Shown here: piece by piece, positions 1-10,706 of the stretch | How positions within the stretch are numbered: the stretch's first letter is position 1 | Layout of the letters: every line of letters begins with the position of its first letter | Origin: Asterella californica | Taxonomy: Eukaryota > Streptophyta > Marchantiopsida > Marchantiales > Aytoniaceae | Assembly (NCBI GenBank): GCA_036924285.1 | Contig: JAYKYS010000012.1 | Coordinates: forward strand, 10,912,001 to 10,976,000 | Length of the DNA stretch: 64,000 bases | Direction: 5' to 3' | Made by a program: the position numbers and the translations under genes | Notes under the pieces: model-generated | The model's input: the letters and a program-made list of their open reading frames with translations, nothing else | Told to the model about the DNA's origin: nothing | Databases searched by the model: none

Positions 1-402
1 ACAGTCAGGATATAAGTGATGATTGGCAGGATGGGGATGTCACTACGACACTTGGGTCACAAACCTCGACGGTGAGGTTCCAAAGGACGGATGGAAGACA
101 TTTCTGTGGTATGATGGATTATTCTTTCTATGTCTTCGCATATTGAAGATGTGTAGATTAAGAGGAGGTGATTGGATGGGAGGTTCGAGCATGAGCATGG
201 ATCTAGAGAGCATCATGACAGGATAGCAACTTCAAGATGACGATCAGGTTGCAACTTTGAGGATGAGGATTATGCAGAAGACCTTACACATGAGGTTGGT
301 TACAATGCGAAGTAGGACGATATGACGAAGTGTGTGCCGGTCCACTCCTTGGTTGGTATCTCTGGTGCATACCGGAGGATGCACAGGTTTGGAAGGGGTG
401 GA
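1..402 (+). other. 3' tail of a Ty3/gypsy element (K) ending in a polypurine tract
   Basis: No convincing coding frame is visible. The segment ends in a purine-rich run (GGAAGGGGTGGA, about 391-402) directly before TGTCG. The same junction, a purine-rich tract ending GGTGGA followed by TGTCG, precedes the 3' LTRs of elements A and C in this window, so I read it as the 3' untranslated tail and plus-strand primer of an element truncated by the window edge. Confidence 0.55.
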
Positions 403-2392
403 TGTCGTGTCGTGGACCGGCTTCTACCTGAAATTCAAACTTCGATGCTTGTCGCTCCAAAGTCACTCATGAGAAGACAAGCTAGGCCCCAACTTATGAG
501 CTTTTGGCACCATTTCGGATCTTCGCTTTTATCGCATAGATGGGTAGAGCTCATTGTCAGCTTTCCATGGGCATCTTGTTTACTTCGTTTGGACGTCTAG
601 TGGAGAAGTTATAGGACTCGAAAGATGGAGAAGACAAGCTAGGCCCCAGCTTACGAGCTTTTGGCACCATTTCGGATCTTTGTTTTTATCGCATCAGTGG
701 ATAGAACTCCTTGTCAGCATTCCATAGGCACTTTGTCTACTTCGTTTGGACGCATAGTGAAGAAGTTACATGACTCGAAAGATGGAGAAAACAAGCTAGG
801 CCCCAGCTTACGAGCTTTTGGCACCATTTCGGATCTTCACTTTTATCGCATAGATGGATAGAGCTCATTGTCAGCTTTCAATGGGCATCTTGTTTACTTC
901 GTTTGGACATCTAGAGAAGAAGTTATGCGATTCGAAAGAAAGCAAAATCAAGCTAGGCCCCTAGTTACTTGCTGACTGGGTATTTGAGGCTTCAAGCGTT
1001 ATATCAAAGACGCAAGGGGCTTGCTTCTTATAATTCAGTGTGAACTTCGTACGTACAGAGACTGTAACAAGGGGGCAAAGGGGTTAGCTTGCGCATGCGA
1101 CTTGTCAACGGACGGTTCGGGAGATTTAAGAGTCCAATGCAAGCGCGCAAGGCGTCGTTGGGTTCAGATCTGTGCAGGCTACGCACTGGTTCAAACGGTT
1201 TGGGAAGAGACGGATCGGGGAGTGCGTACTGAGTGAAATTGAGACGCAGGAAGCAGATTTAAAGATTTCAGTTATCTGTGAAAGAGAGTTGGACCGTTCG
1301 GACCGTTCCGGAGTCCAAACTTGCTGTCCTTGGATCCATCGGGATCAGAACACCGAGTTCTACAGGAAATTGAAGACGATACTAGTTTTCATCGGGCGGT
1401 TTGGAAGTTCTGAGTGAAATTGGCTCGCAGGGAAGAGCTTACATCAGAATTTCGTTCACCAAGCCTGTGTGAGCCAAGCTCTTCGTTCTTGGTGCCTAGG
1501 CGATAAGGGAGTCTTCATCTACTCATAGGAGAAGACTGTACGTGAATTGGATTGTTGGTTTGGGTGTGGTGAGCGAGTTTGAGCCGAAGGGAGCCGATTT
1601 ACGTCAGTTTTTTGCAATCTGCGATCAAATTTCTCGAGTGGTTTTGCAAGGGGAAATCTAAACGACTTGTTTGGAGTCTTGTTGGGTTCAGGGTAGCTAG
1701 ATCTACCTACTAGAGAAGACGGATATCAGTTTAGGCGATCCGTTTGTGCGTGGTGTGCGATTTTAAGCCGCAGGGAGCAGTTTTTGAAAGTTCGGTCACC
1801 TGCGACCGAAAATCGGTGATATCTCGGCTATCAGGAGTCGGATCTGAAGGTTTCTTGAGCCAACAGAATCAGGGAAGGAGACCCTATCAACATTTGAAGA
1901 TCGTTTGGCGAAAGTAGAAAGTTCCCAGATAGGTCTTTTTCGGTTATTTCGCTACGGGTTTCGTCCTTTTGAGTTCGTTAGGGACTTAGTTGGTTGTGTA
2001 CGGCTTGTGGTAGCTAGCCTTAGCCAAGAGCTAGTGCGTGGATGTGGTTTGGACTTGGGTTTGGATCGCGTGATACTGCTGTGGTTCTGTTTGTTAGCAA
2101 AGAGAAGTTTCTCTTGCTTTGAGCTACGCTTCGGCGATTTCGATCAGGGTTGTGATTCAAGGGCTGTTTCAGGGGCTTTTGAAGCATGTTACCTACTGCT
2201 CTGGTCTGGTTCTCAGTTTTGTGCTCTTAGGAGAAAGAACTGGCAGTGTATATACATTTGGAGTGTATATATCGCAACGTTCATTTTTGTGGTTGTTTTT
2301 CTTTGTCTTGTCTTTGTTTCAACACACAACATCTCCAAAGCCAGGAACCTCGCATTTTCCAAAACATCTTTCACGCACAATCCGACACGATA
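403..2392 (+). repeat. LTR of family K (3' LTR), plus orientation
   Basis: It starts TGTCGTGTCG after a polypurine tract and ends CACGATA at 2392, a one-base variant of the CACGACA terminus of its partner. About 1.4 kb (roughly 990-2392) is repeated in reverse orientation at 2397-3812, which defines the 3' end. It contains a 157-bp tandem array. Open frames of 162 and 104 codons lie in the distal part; similar frames occur in the inverted copy, but I see no domain in them and treat them as chance. Confidence 0.65.
479..960 (+). repeat. 157-bp tandem repeat, three copies plus a partial fourth
   Basis: The units begin AAGCTAGGCCCC at 479, 636, 793 and 950, so the period is exactly 157 bp each time. 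The first three are complete and similar, differing by scattered substitutions; the fourth diverges after a few bases. The array lies in the 5' (U3-like) half of LTR K, where tandem repeats often carry promoter or enhancer elements; that role is inferred only. Confidence 0.9.
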
Positions 2393-2396
2393 ACGC

Positions 2397-3812
2397 TGTC
2401 GTGTTGGATATTGCGTGAAGGATGTCCAGGAAAACGCGAGGTTCCTGACTGTGGAGAGACAAGACAGAGAAAAACAACCACGAAAACGAATGCTGCAATA
2501 TATATCAACTCCAAATGTATGTACACTGCCGGTTCTTTCTTCCTAAGAAAAAAAAAGTGAGATCTAGACCAGAGCGGTCTGTAATCTGCTTCAAAGCCTC
2601 TAAAACGAACCCTTGAATCTCAACCCTGATCCAAAACCACCGAAGCGTAACTCAAAGCAAGAGAAACTCCTCTTTGCTAACAAACAGAGCTGCACCAGTA
2701 TCACACGATTGAAACCCAAGTCCAAATCACATCCATGTACAAGCTCTAAGCCAAAGCTAGCTACCACAAGCTGTATATAGCTAACTAGATCTCTAACGAA
2801 CTCCAAAGGATGAAAACCATAGCGAAGGAACCGAAAAAGACTTATCTGAGAACTTTCTCCTTTCGTCAAACAGTCTTCAGATGTCGATAGGGTCTTCTTC
2901 CTTGACTCCGTTGGCCCAAAAAACCTTCAGATCTGACTCCCAACAGCCAAGATATCTCTGATTTTTGGTCGCAGATGACCGAACCTTCCAAAACTCATCC
3001 TTGCGGCTTAAAACCGCACACACCGCTCAAACGGATCGTCTGATCTGATATCCGTCTTCCCTGGTAGGTAGATCTAGCTACCTTGAACCCAACGAGACTC
3101 CAAACAAGTCGTTTGGAGTTCCCCTTGCAAAACCGCGCAAGAAATTTGGTCGCAGGTTGTAGAAAACTGACGTAAATCGACTCCCTACGATTCAAAATCG
3201 CTCACCACACCCAAACCAACAATCCAATCCACACATGGTCTTCTCTTATGCGTAGATGAAGACTCCCTGATCTCGTAGGCACCAAGAACGAAGAGCTTGG
3301 CTCATCTATCGCGAAGAACAACCCAATCTCAGGTAGCAAGCGATGAAAAACTTGAAGCAAGCGCTTCCCTACGAGCCAATTTCACTCAGAACTCCCAAAT
3401 CGTCCGATGAAACTTTGTATCGTCTTCAATTTCTTGAAGAACTCGTTGTTCTGATCTCGATGGATCCAAGGACAACAAGGTTGGACTCCGGAATGGCTCG
3501 AACGGTCCAACTCTCCTTCACATGTCATTGAAACTCTCCAAATCTCCTTCCTCCATCTCAATTTCTCCCAGAACACATCCCCTGCTCATCTCTTCACGAA
3601 CCGTCTTAACTAGTGCGTAGCCTGCACAGATCTGAATTCAATGACATCTTGTGCGCTTGCATTGGATCTCCGAATCTCCCGAACCGTCCGCTTACAAGTC
3701 GCAAGCACAAGCTAGCCCCTTAAGCAGCCCCCTTACGTCAGTCACAGTACGTATAAGAATTCTCCAATAATGAGGAAGCAGGCTCCTTGCGTCCTCAGTA
3801 TAGCGTTGAAAG
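2397..3812 (-). repeat. LTR of family K, inverted and 5'-truncated
   Basis: Read on the minus strand it ends CACGACA at 2397 and matches LTR K over about 1.4 kb with scattered substitutions and small indels; it lacks the part equivalent to 403-989. It abuts LTR K tail to tail with only ACGC (2393-2396) between them, giving a large near-palindrome. At 3812 it is cut off against a Ty3 polyprotein fragment. Confidence 0.75.
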
Positions 3813-4040
3813 GTGAACTATGATGGCAAGCTGAAGAAGGTGACCGTCGCAGATGGAGACTTGGTTCTTCTCTACGACAATCAACATCTTAAGTTACCTA
3901 GCAAGCTTCATCTTCGCTGGATAGGTCCTTACCGAGTCTTGGAGGTCTTCACCAATGGCTCCTTGCAGTTGGAAGAATTAGACGGTGCGTTGATGAGCAC
4001 TCGTGTAAATGGGTGGCGTGTCAAGAAGTACAGGACGTGA
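3813..4040 (+). pseudogene. Ty3/gypsy polyprotein C-terminus (integrase GPY region)
   Basis: About 75 codons end in TGA. They carry GDLVLLYDNQ, then LRWIGPYRVLEVF and LQLEELDG, the arrangement of the SH3-like GPY/F module that ends Ty3/gypsy integrases; element A has GDWVLVYDSS and RWFGPYVVLEVY in the same order. Everything upstream (protease, RT, RNase H, integrase core) is missing, cut off by the inverted K LTR. Sixty bases after the stop, a purine-rich GTGAGGGTGGGCGTA leads into TGTGG at 4100, as expected where pol meets a 3' LTR. Confidence 0.85.
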
Positions 4041-4099
4041 ATAGAAGTGCTGAAGCGGCTGATGTTTTGCGGAGACGCAAACATGTGAGGGTGGGCGTA

Positions 4100-6070
4100 T
4101 GTGGTGCCCACAATTTACAAGATTCATGAATTTTTGAAAATTTTAAGGTTAATAACTTGTTTGTATAACTGAAGAAGCTTTGTTACTTAAGATTACGGCT
4201 TCCTTAGAAGGAAGATGATCTTACGATCTTTTTTGCAACAAGAAGTTGACTTCTTCGGAAGACGGCCGTCTTCCGGAAAGCGTCTTCTCAGTTCTGTCTT
4301 CCGAAGACGGCGGAAGACGAAAGACACGGGTCTTCCGGAAGACAGCGACCGCAGAAGCCTAACCGCGTATTACCTAGGAAAGAAGTAGGTGTACCTACCA
4401 GGTAGCACCAAGATAGTAGGTAAGTCAGGAAGGTCGGGTAAGTCGAGAACCCCTAAACTGCGCGAGAAGATAAGAAGGAAGTGCATTAGCGCATGAATAC
4501 TACCGCTTCTCGCATCGAGGTCATTTTTCCTAGAAGATCGAATTGAGTGAGGGCCAGCAGAGTGAAATTGAGTAGAGCCAAGATCGATTCGCAGCTAGAA
4601 AGAAGACGAGGACGAATTGCTGAAGGTAAGAAGCACATCGAGCTGAAGGAGTCTTCTGCAGACTCCCGGAAGCAGACATTGAAGGACGACTGAGAAGAAT
4701 CGGAGGTGGAGTCTTGTTCGATTGAGGAGTGGTAAGATATTGACGGCAGCAGCAGCTTTGTGGAGTCGCATTAGAGTTGAGGTCGGAGCAGGAAGCACGC
4801 AGAAGACTGAAGACACTACGAAAGCAAACAGAAGATTGTTTGAGGTTCTTCTCATGTTCTCTTCCCTTCCACCTTGCTTCTCGGCTCTGGTTTGGTATCC
4901 CTCGCGCTTCCTTGGTTGTTTGCAGGCAAACCGATCGATCGATTCCTCATTCCTCATTTTCCTTCTGTGAAATTGGACGCGGAAGCGCTGCCCAATTTCC
5001 GACAGTCATCTTCTAGCTTCTTCTCGAGCTGCAATCGAGCTTCCTTGTCCATCGTTCTCAAATTTGATCCTGCAACTATCAATTTCCCTACCTTATCGCA
5101 ACTCTACTCCCGAAGCCCTGAACAAAAGACGCTTCGGAAGATCTGAACATCTTCGGAAGATGTTTCTGGATGTCTGAAGTCTTCGAAAGATGACTGTGTG
5201 CAATTCGTATCGAGAGTAGATTGGATTTGCTTTTGTGTTGAGAGAGGTTTGGTACGAATCATGAGTGACTCGGTGAGTTGTTTATTGTTTCGAGAAGCTG
5301 AAAGTTGGGAACCAGGCCTGTGCCTCCCGATCTTCCAAGCTTCTCAAATCCACATCTTCCTAGAGAGACTAGAAGACTGGAAAGACTGGTAGAAGACGTG
5401 AGGGTCCATTACGATTCTCTTCTGTCCGACCCATAGCAGCCTATTCCTTCTTCTTCCCGAACTTAGAAGAGAGTTGTGAGAAGTCTTGCTGGCAGAATCT
5501 GGAGAGAATGGTCGAGGGTCGTGTCTTCCCGTCATGCAGCAAGCTTCTTCTGAGTGTGTATGAGAGGTGAGAAGTCGGAAGAACAGAGTGTGATGTCTTG
5601 TGTCTATTGTGAGCTTAGATTGCGTGTCGGAAGCAGAAGACATGTGAGACCAGTGAAAGAAAGCCTGGCTTCGGGATGTCTTCTGAGAACATTATTAAAT
5701 CGGAAGCTGTCCCGGGAGTCTTCCCAGAGGTCACTGTCATCGCAGGAGCCCGCAACCATCTTCTGAATCTTTCATACACTCTACTTCTCGCATATCTTGT
5801 ATCTTCTGTTAGGAAGTAGGATGTAATGCAAGGTGGGTTGTCTTCTTAGGAATCCATGCGAGGCCTTGCTTAGTTAGGATTGGTTACATATAGCTCGGAA
5901 GACGAGAGCTACTTAGGAAGCACTGTTAGAATCCTGGAAGACGGAGTAGCTGTCTTCCGGAAGATTAGATTCGTCTTCTGAGAGTGGAAACTAGACTGTG
6001 AGAACTTGGGAAGGACTGAGCCTTCGGCTCACAGTAAGTATGTGTGACTTAGTGCAACAGAGTTTCAAGT
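4100..6070 (+). repeat. 5' part of unit G, copy 1 (LTR-like start)
   Basis: It begins TGTGGTGCCCACA, a short inverted repeat. It matches the reverse complement of about 60860-62826, and homology between the two G copies stops exactly at this TG, so 4100 is a genuine element terminus. It follows pol and a purine tract, as an LTR should. The sequence is extraordinarily rich in GAAGAC/GTCTTC. Small open frames (for example 4722-4970, 5198-5392) show no domain, and I call no gene here. No canonical TGGTATCAGAGC primer site is visible before ORF x. Confidence 0.7.
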
Positions 6071-6744
6071 ATGTCGATGCATCCTCGAAGGTTGGTGTTA
6101 CCGACAGCAGAGTTGGCCGAGGCCAAACCCTTCATCAAGAAGTTGGGTCTCAACTTCTTCCTGTGGGATTGGAACCTCGCCGACCAAGGTCTTCTGGAGG
6201 AGGTTTGGGCAACATTACCGCCTCGCAACCGTGTACCTGCGAAGGCAGGAGTAGCTCGTGGAAGACCATCTTCCTGGACAGAGGAGTGGTGGCGCAGGAC
6301 CTTTCACAAACAAGAATCTGAGAACCGTGGTTATTGGCTCGAGAAGAAGATCTTACCCATGATCTCAGGTAAGTGGCATGTGCCTGGAAGCACAACTTGT
6401 CTCTTCCTGGAGGACAAGCAGGGAAGAAACGGATGGAAGGTTGAATCTTACCGGGAGCCGCAGAAGTGTCTTCTAGCGAAGCTGTTCCTTCACTTCTTTC
6501 TTAAGAGGAAGGCGCAGAAGACGAGATACTTTGGAGATCAAGACGTGGAGTTCCTGGAAGCAGTGTGTGCTGGAGAGAATGTCAACTAGGGCGCGTTCTT
6601 CCACGCATATGTGCAGGTAGAGCTGGTGTACTTAGGCACCTCGGCAGTAGGACATCTTACTCCCTTCTTCTGTTATCTGTACATAGCCAAGAGGGACCTC
6701 ACGGAAGATCAGTTAGCGAGATATGGGCCAACGGGGCAGCACGA
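6071..6744 (+). pseudogene. Unit G copy 1, ORF x, N-terminal part
   Basis: It opens MSMHPRRLVLPTAELAEAKP and runs 172 codons to a TAG at 6587-6589, then continues in the same sense (GAFFHAYVQVELVYLG, then LTEDQLARYGPTGQH) until solo LTR D interrupts at 6745. The minus-strand G copy has lysine where this copy has the stop, so the stop is a mutation. The tryptophan-rich sequence (FFLWDWNLADQG; SSWTEEWWRRTF) is conserved between copies. I recognise no named domain. It is probably a gag-like or element-encoded protein; function unknown. Confidence 0.6.
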
Positions 6745-7239
6745 TGTCGTAGTGCGTGACATTCCACATGATGAAACGGAACTTTAGAAGACACTCAACC
6801 AGCATTTGTTCGAGAAGCTACGCCCTAGCTTATCAAGCTGGGCAGGAGCTAAGGTGGGGCCATGCTTGACAAGCTTACCTCTAGCTTAGACTGAAATATC
6901 ACCCTGAAAGAGGTCGAAGGGCATCAGAATGCAGAGCTCGACGAGGAGAGCGGCCTCATGCTTCCAGTTTTGACAGAAAGTGTTTTAAGCAATAGTTAGT
7001 ACGAGTTTTAAATTGAGAAATATGCGAAAGAGGGAAATCCATCGATTCCGACTCGTGACTCGAACTCAGAATCTGATAGCGTGAGTGTGTAGGTGTTCAC
7101 AAATACTATAGTTTTGACTCCTTGTTCATTAAAAATGGAGTTATATAGAGAAGTTAGCGCAGGAAAGGCTAGTAAAGACTTTACAGGAAAATTTCCTCAG
7201 GAAAACATATGTACAGAAAATTTTCCCTTCTTGAACGGA

Positions 7240-7582
7240 ACCAAAGGCCATCCCAGTGGTAGGGTGCCTGCCTAGGAGGAAAGTGGTCTCGGGATCAATC
7301 CCTCCTGGCCTCTGGTTCCTATTTCGGCATGTTGGCCTCCTAGAAGGGAGTCTATGTTGGATATGCAACCACGTCCTGCATATCTAGGGACGGGAGACCA
7401 GTATCTCCCTTAATCGTGGGCTTCCTGACCTAAGCCTCCGCATGCCATCCTGAATATACTATGAGAGATACCTGGTGCGCATATGGAGGGCTGTAAGCCC
7501 TATGGGGCAGCCTCATAAGTGTTGGGGCTTCGGCCTACATTGGATGGCTTGTAGTATATTCAGGATGGCATCAAGAGCACGA
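7240..7582 (+). mobile_element. tRNA-headed SINE-like element S1
   Basis: The head has AGGCCA and TGGCCT that could pair as an acceptor stem, a possible A box (CCCAGTGGTAGGGTGCC) and a B-box-like GGGATCAATCC. The body shares CTAGGGACGGGAGACC, then CCTCCG, with the module inside LTR C, and the tail contains GATGGCATCAAG. A perfect 20-bp inverted repeat (7442-7461 with 7552-7571) lies in the 3' half. Similar to plant SINEs in layout; I cannot assign a named family. Confidence 0.55.
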
Positions 7583-7735
7583 GAAACTTTTTTTAATTAG
7601 TTAAATAACCATCGAGTCAGCTTGCGATGAGGAATGAGGCTATGAGAACCTTTATTAGTGAAGGGGTAGAGTTTGTGGAGACAATTGTGAAACTTGTATT
7701 AAAAAGGGCCAACTTTGTAAATAAAGCTCTGTACG

Positions 7736-7835
7736 CATAAGGACAGCAGGGGGGCAGCTTAAGCTAAGGCCCTGCTTCTGATAAGTGAGTGCGCTTATAA
7801 GGACAGCATGGGGCAGCTTAAGCTGGGGCCTTAAC
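7736..7835 (+). repeat. Two-copy direct repeat within LTR D
   Basis: ATAAGGACAGCA followed by GGGGCAGCTTAAGCT recurs about 60 bp apart (from about 7736 and 7796), each followed by a GGCC-containing stretch. It lies after the SINE insert in LTR D. Possibly a duplicated promoter element; nothing else supports that. Confidence 0.7.
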
Positions 7836-8759
7836 TTTTAGGTTAAATACCTGCGGCGGCTTGGGACCAGGGACACTTTTCAAGCGATTTTTGGACTGAG
7901 AGCTGAGAGCTGAAGCGGAAGGAAGGGAATTAGGGATTTAGGATTAGGGAAGTGCAGGAGAAGCTTGGAGGCTGGGAGAGATCAATTTTTCTGACAGAAC
8001 TGAGGCGGACAAGTGTTTGGGAGCGGGAACTTTATCTAATATACAATTTGGAGGCAGAACTACCTTCTGAACGGACAGGAGGTTGTTTTATTGAGGGAGA
8101 TCGTTTGATAATCTACAGAGGACTTTTGATCGATGTGGGGTTAAATTCTTGATAGTTTCAGTTGGGAGATTGACGCAGAGGGAGGATTAAGAGTTGGAAG
8201 AGCTTGAATTTACCTACTAGGCTGTTTGAGGTGAATCTGGTGAGCTAGAAGCATCTATCTGAGCGGAGGAGAAGATAAGGACTGAGAAGATCAGGTTCTT
8301 CTGAGAAATTTCAATGCTGAAGCTGTTGTAAGAAGGGATACAAGGCGTTGGGGTTTCAGATCTTCATAGGTTGTGGGTTTTGGAGAGAAATCTGCTGGAG
8401 AGAAGACTAGTTGAGTGAGAATTGGCTGTTTGGCATCTGCGGTGATCAACGTAAGGCGCTGAGTAGAGATAGGTTGTAAATTGATGTATGTGGAAGACTA
8501 TTGAGTGTGTTTGGAAGAGAAATAAAGCATCGTGAGTTCAGGTTTCTCTTATCTGCTGTGTCTGAAGGTGGATATGTCTCCTGAGACTTGATCAGAAAAA
8601 TAGCAAGTGACCTATGGTCAGAGAGTAGTCTATGTGAGTGACTTCAGCCGTTGTGTACTACCAGCCTTGGCTCTTGTCTTGGTATTTGATTTCTACTCTT
8701 ACCTCACGAATTATCACAGCCAGAAGGCTCGCCCTTCCTGAAAAGGACTCTCCTCGACA

Positions 8760-9285
8760 ACGTAGCCATGGGGGATCTCACGGAAGATCAGTTGGTGAAG
8801 TATGGGCCAACAAGGCAACATGAGACGAAGGAGGAGACCTCGGAGGAAGACGACCGAGCAGCAGCGATGACTCCCTCTCCCACTCTGATGCCGCAGCTGA
8901 GGTCCGGCACTCATCAGAAGACGCTTCTGGTGAGGGAAGATGACTCCAGTGGGTCGGAAGACGCCATGCCTCCGAGGAAGATGGGTCCTAGAAGTGTACC
9001 TAGGAAGACCACCTCCCTCAGCCTGGATTCGGTCTGCGCACCTTGATGCGTCAGGAAGAAGGCCAGAAGAAGGCAAAAGCGCTGGAAGCTAGTCTCCGCA
9101 CCACAGAGAAGCTCGTAGCGAGGTACAAGGCGAAAGCAGCCGCTTCTGCCAAGGAGCTGACCCAACTGAAGAAGAGCAACCAAGAGTTGCAGGCGCGTTT
9201 ACAGCAGTGCGACCAAGAGGTTCTCCGAGTGCGGAGGAAGATCACCGTCCTCGCAGAGGAGAAGACAACATGGAAGACGCAGCGG
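8760..9285 (+). pseudogene. Unit G copy 1, end of ORF x and start of ORF y
   Basis: Codons from 8768 read GDLTEDQLVKYGPT, an acidic/serine stretch and DSVCAP, ending in TGA at 9044. Relative to copy 2, about 125 codons between RKTTSL and LDSVCAP are deleted. ATG at 9046 overlaps that stop (TGATG, 9044-9048) and starts ORF y, a lysine- and glutamate-rich coiled coil (TQLKKSNQELQARLQQ) running to 9285, where element A is inserted. ORF y resumes at 17992. Confidence 0.65.
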
Positions 9286-10658
9286 TGTCGGAGTGTGATC
9301 CGTCTACCTAGGAAAGCGCCGGGCTTCTGGCTGTGGTTGTTTACTCAAGAGGTTGGCTTTCAGGTCACAACAGGAGCTATAAACACTCACACAGGAGTGT
9401 AGGATCCTCTGATATGCTCAAAAAGCGAAATTTAGGTCTCGCTGGTAGTAATAGGCTTAAGCGGTGAACTTTGACACTCAAAGAGAGGAAAACTATGAAG
9501 GTTTAGACCTCTAAACTTCCCCTACATGCAAATGAGGTACTACTGAACTCACAGACGAAGTTTCAACCTGAGATCAAATTCTGACACGGAGATATGAACA
9601 GAAAAGTTCTGAATAAGAGAATTATGACAATTTCTGGTACCTAGACAGCTATTCAGACATAGAACAGAGAATTGGCTCGATGAATTTCAAATCTTCTCAC
9701 AGTATTTGAAGTCTACAGGATGCTGAACATCCCTGTGAAGTTGGGACTCCTGAATGTTTGTAGAACTCCAGATCTCCTTCTCTAAAGTCGCTGCTCTAGA
9801 TTAAGAGCTTTTCAGACCCCCTCTGCTTCAGCGGCCGCCCTGAATTACTCAATTACTCAAATGATACGAAACTTTTTGGACAGTCGTAGCCCTCCTGACA
9901 GTGAACGCAACCACGAAGTTTTGAAGTGATTTCCTCAATTCTGCTGCAATTGGCACCGAAAACCCCAAAATCAACAAAAGTGACGCAGTTTTGGCACAAT
10001 CCGAACTTCAATTGGGCATAACTCCTTGTTTATTGATCCAAATCGAGCAAAAATTTCACTGACAGTGCTTGGCACAACGAGCTCTCTCTTCCTGTTTTCT
10101 CAGATTTCGAAGATCCCTCACCAAATGCTCGAACTCTCCTCTAGAGCTCTGTTTCTAAACTTAGAGTTTTACAAAAGACAAAAATGGACCAATGGGAGTT
10201 CATAGCTCCACTTGACTGTCCTTTTGTGCCTTAAACTACCTGGTAACTTTTCTACACTCATAAGCTACCACGTCAAGCCCCCTAGAGTGCCAGCGTAAAA
10301 CTTAAACTACCTAAAATGACACATAGCCCCGAAAAATACCTTAAATTAGCTAGAAAGCGTGCATGGGCGACAAGTAAGTACAACCCATGAGCTCAAACCC
10401 CTATCAGCATGGAAACCCTAAGTTATGTACATTGAACGTCATAGACAAGTAAGAAGTCACCTGCACAAGCGCACAAATGCTTGAACAAGATAACTAACAT
10501 ACTATCAGCCTACTAGGACTCAAAATAGTGTTAACACCGTATACAAAGGTGTCAAACATATACATAAAGGACTAGAAGTAATATGAGCTAACTTCTAGAA
10601 CTACCAAACCTAAGCGTCGGAGTAGAAGTCAAGCATGTAGCCGCCAAGTAGCGCGACA
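9286..10658 (-). repeat. 3' LTR of element A
   Basis: 1373 bp, apparently identical to 16619-17991. In the sense (minus) direction it starts TGTCGCGCTA and ends CACTCCGACA. The core is homologous to the middle of solo LTR E at 44690-45820, which lies in the other orientation. Confidence 0.96.
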
Positions 10659-10680
10659 TCCACCCCCTCTGAACCTGCAC
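10659..10680 (-). other. Polypurine tract of element A
   Basis: On the minus strand GGTTCAGAGGGGGTGGA directly precedes the 3' LTR start TGTCG. This is the expected plus-strand primer. A closely similar tract precedes LTRs C (41717-41728) and K (391-402). Confidence 0.8.
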
Positions 10681-10706
10681 ATCCTCCGGTATGTGCCAGA
10701 TCCAGA

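Larger units (their letters stand above)
6745..8759 (+). repeat. Solo LTR D inserted in unit G
   Basis: It starts TGTCGTAGTG and ends CTCCTCGACA, the same inverted termini (TGTCG/CGACA) as LTRs A, C and E. The last 50 bases (ATCACAGCCAGAAGG, then TCGCCCTTCC) match the ends of LTRs C and E. Length is 2015 bp including a SINE-like insert at about 7240-7582. Instead of a clean duplication, the flanks are ACGA on the left and ACGT on the right, and about 60 bp of unit G (LTEDQL region) occurs on both sides with several differences. Remaining sequence is non-coding. Confidence 0.75.

Noticed and set aside
1905..2869. Similar ORFs in the two arms of the K inverted repeat (LVVAS, CLLAKRSFSCFELRFG)
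   Set aside because: The resemblance follows from the DNA inverted repeat; there is no start context, domain or third copy with the frame kept.
990..3812. A single DNA transposon with long terminal inverted repeats
   Set aside because: The inner ends match LTR termini, the left LTR extends to a polypurine tract at 402 without a matching right part, and no target duplication flanks the outer ends.
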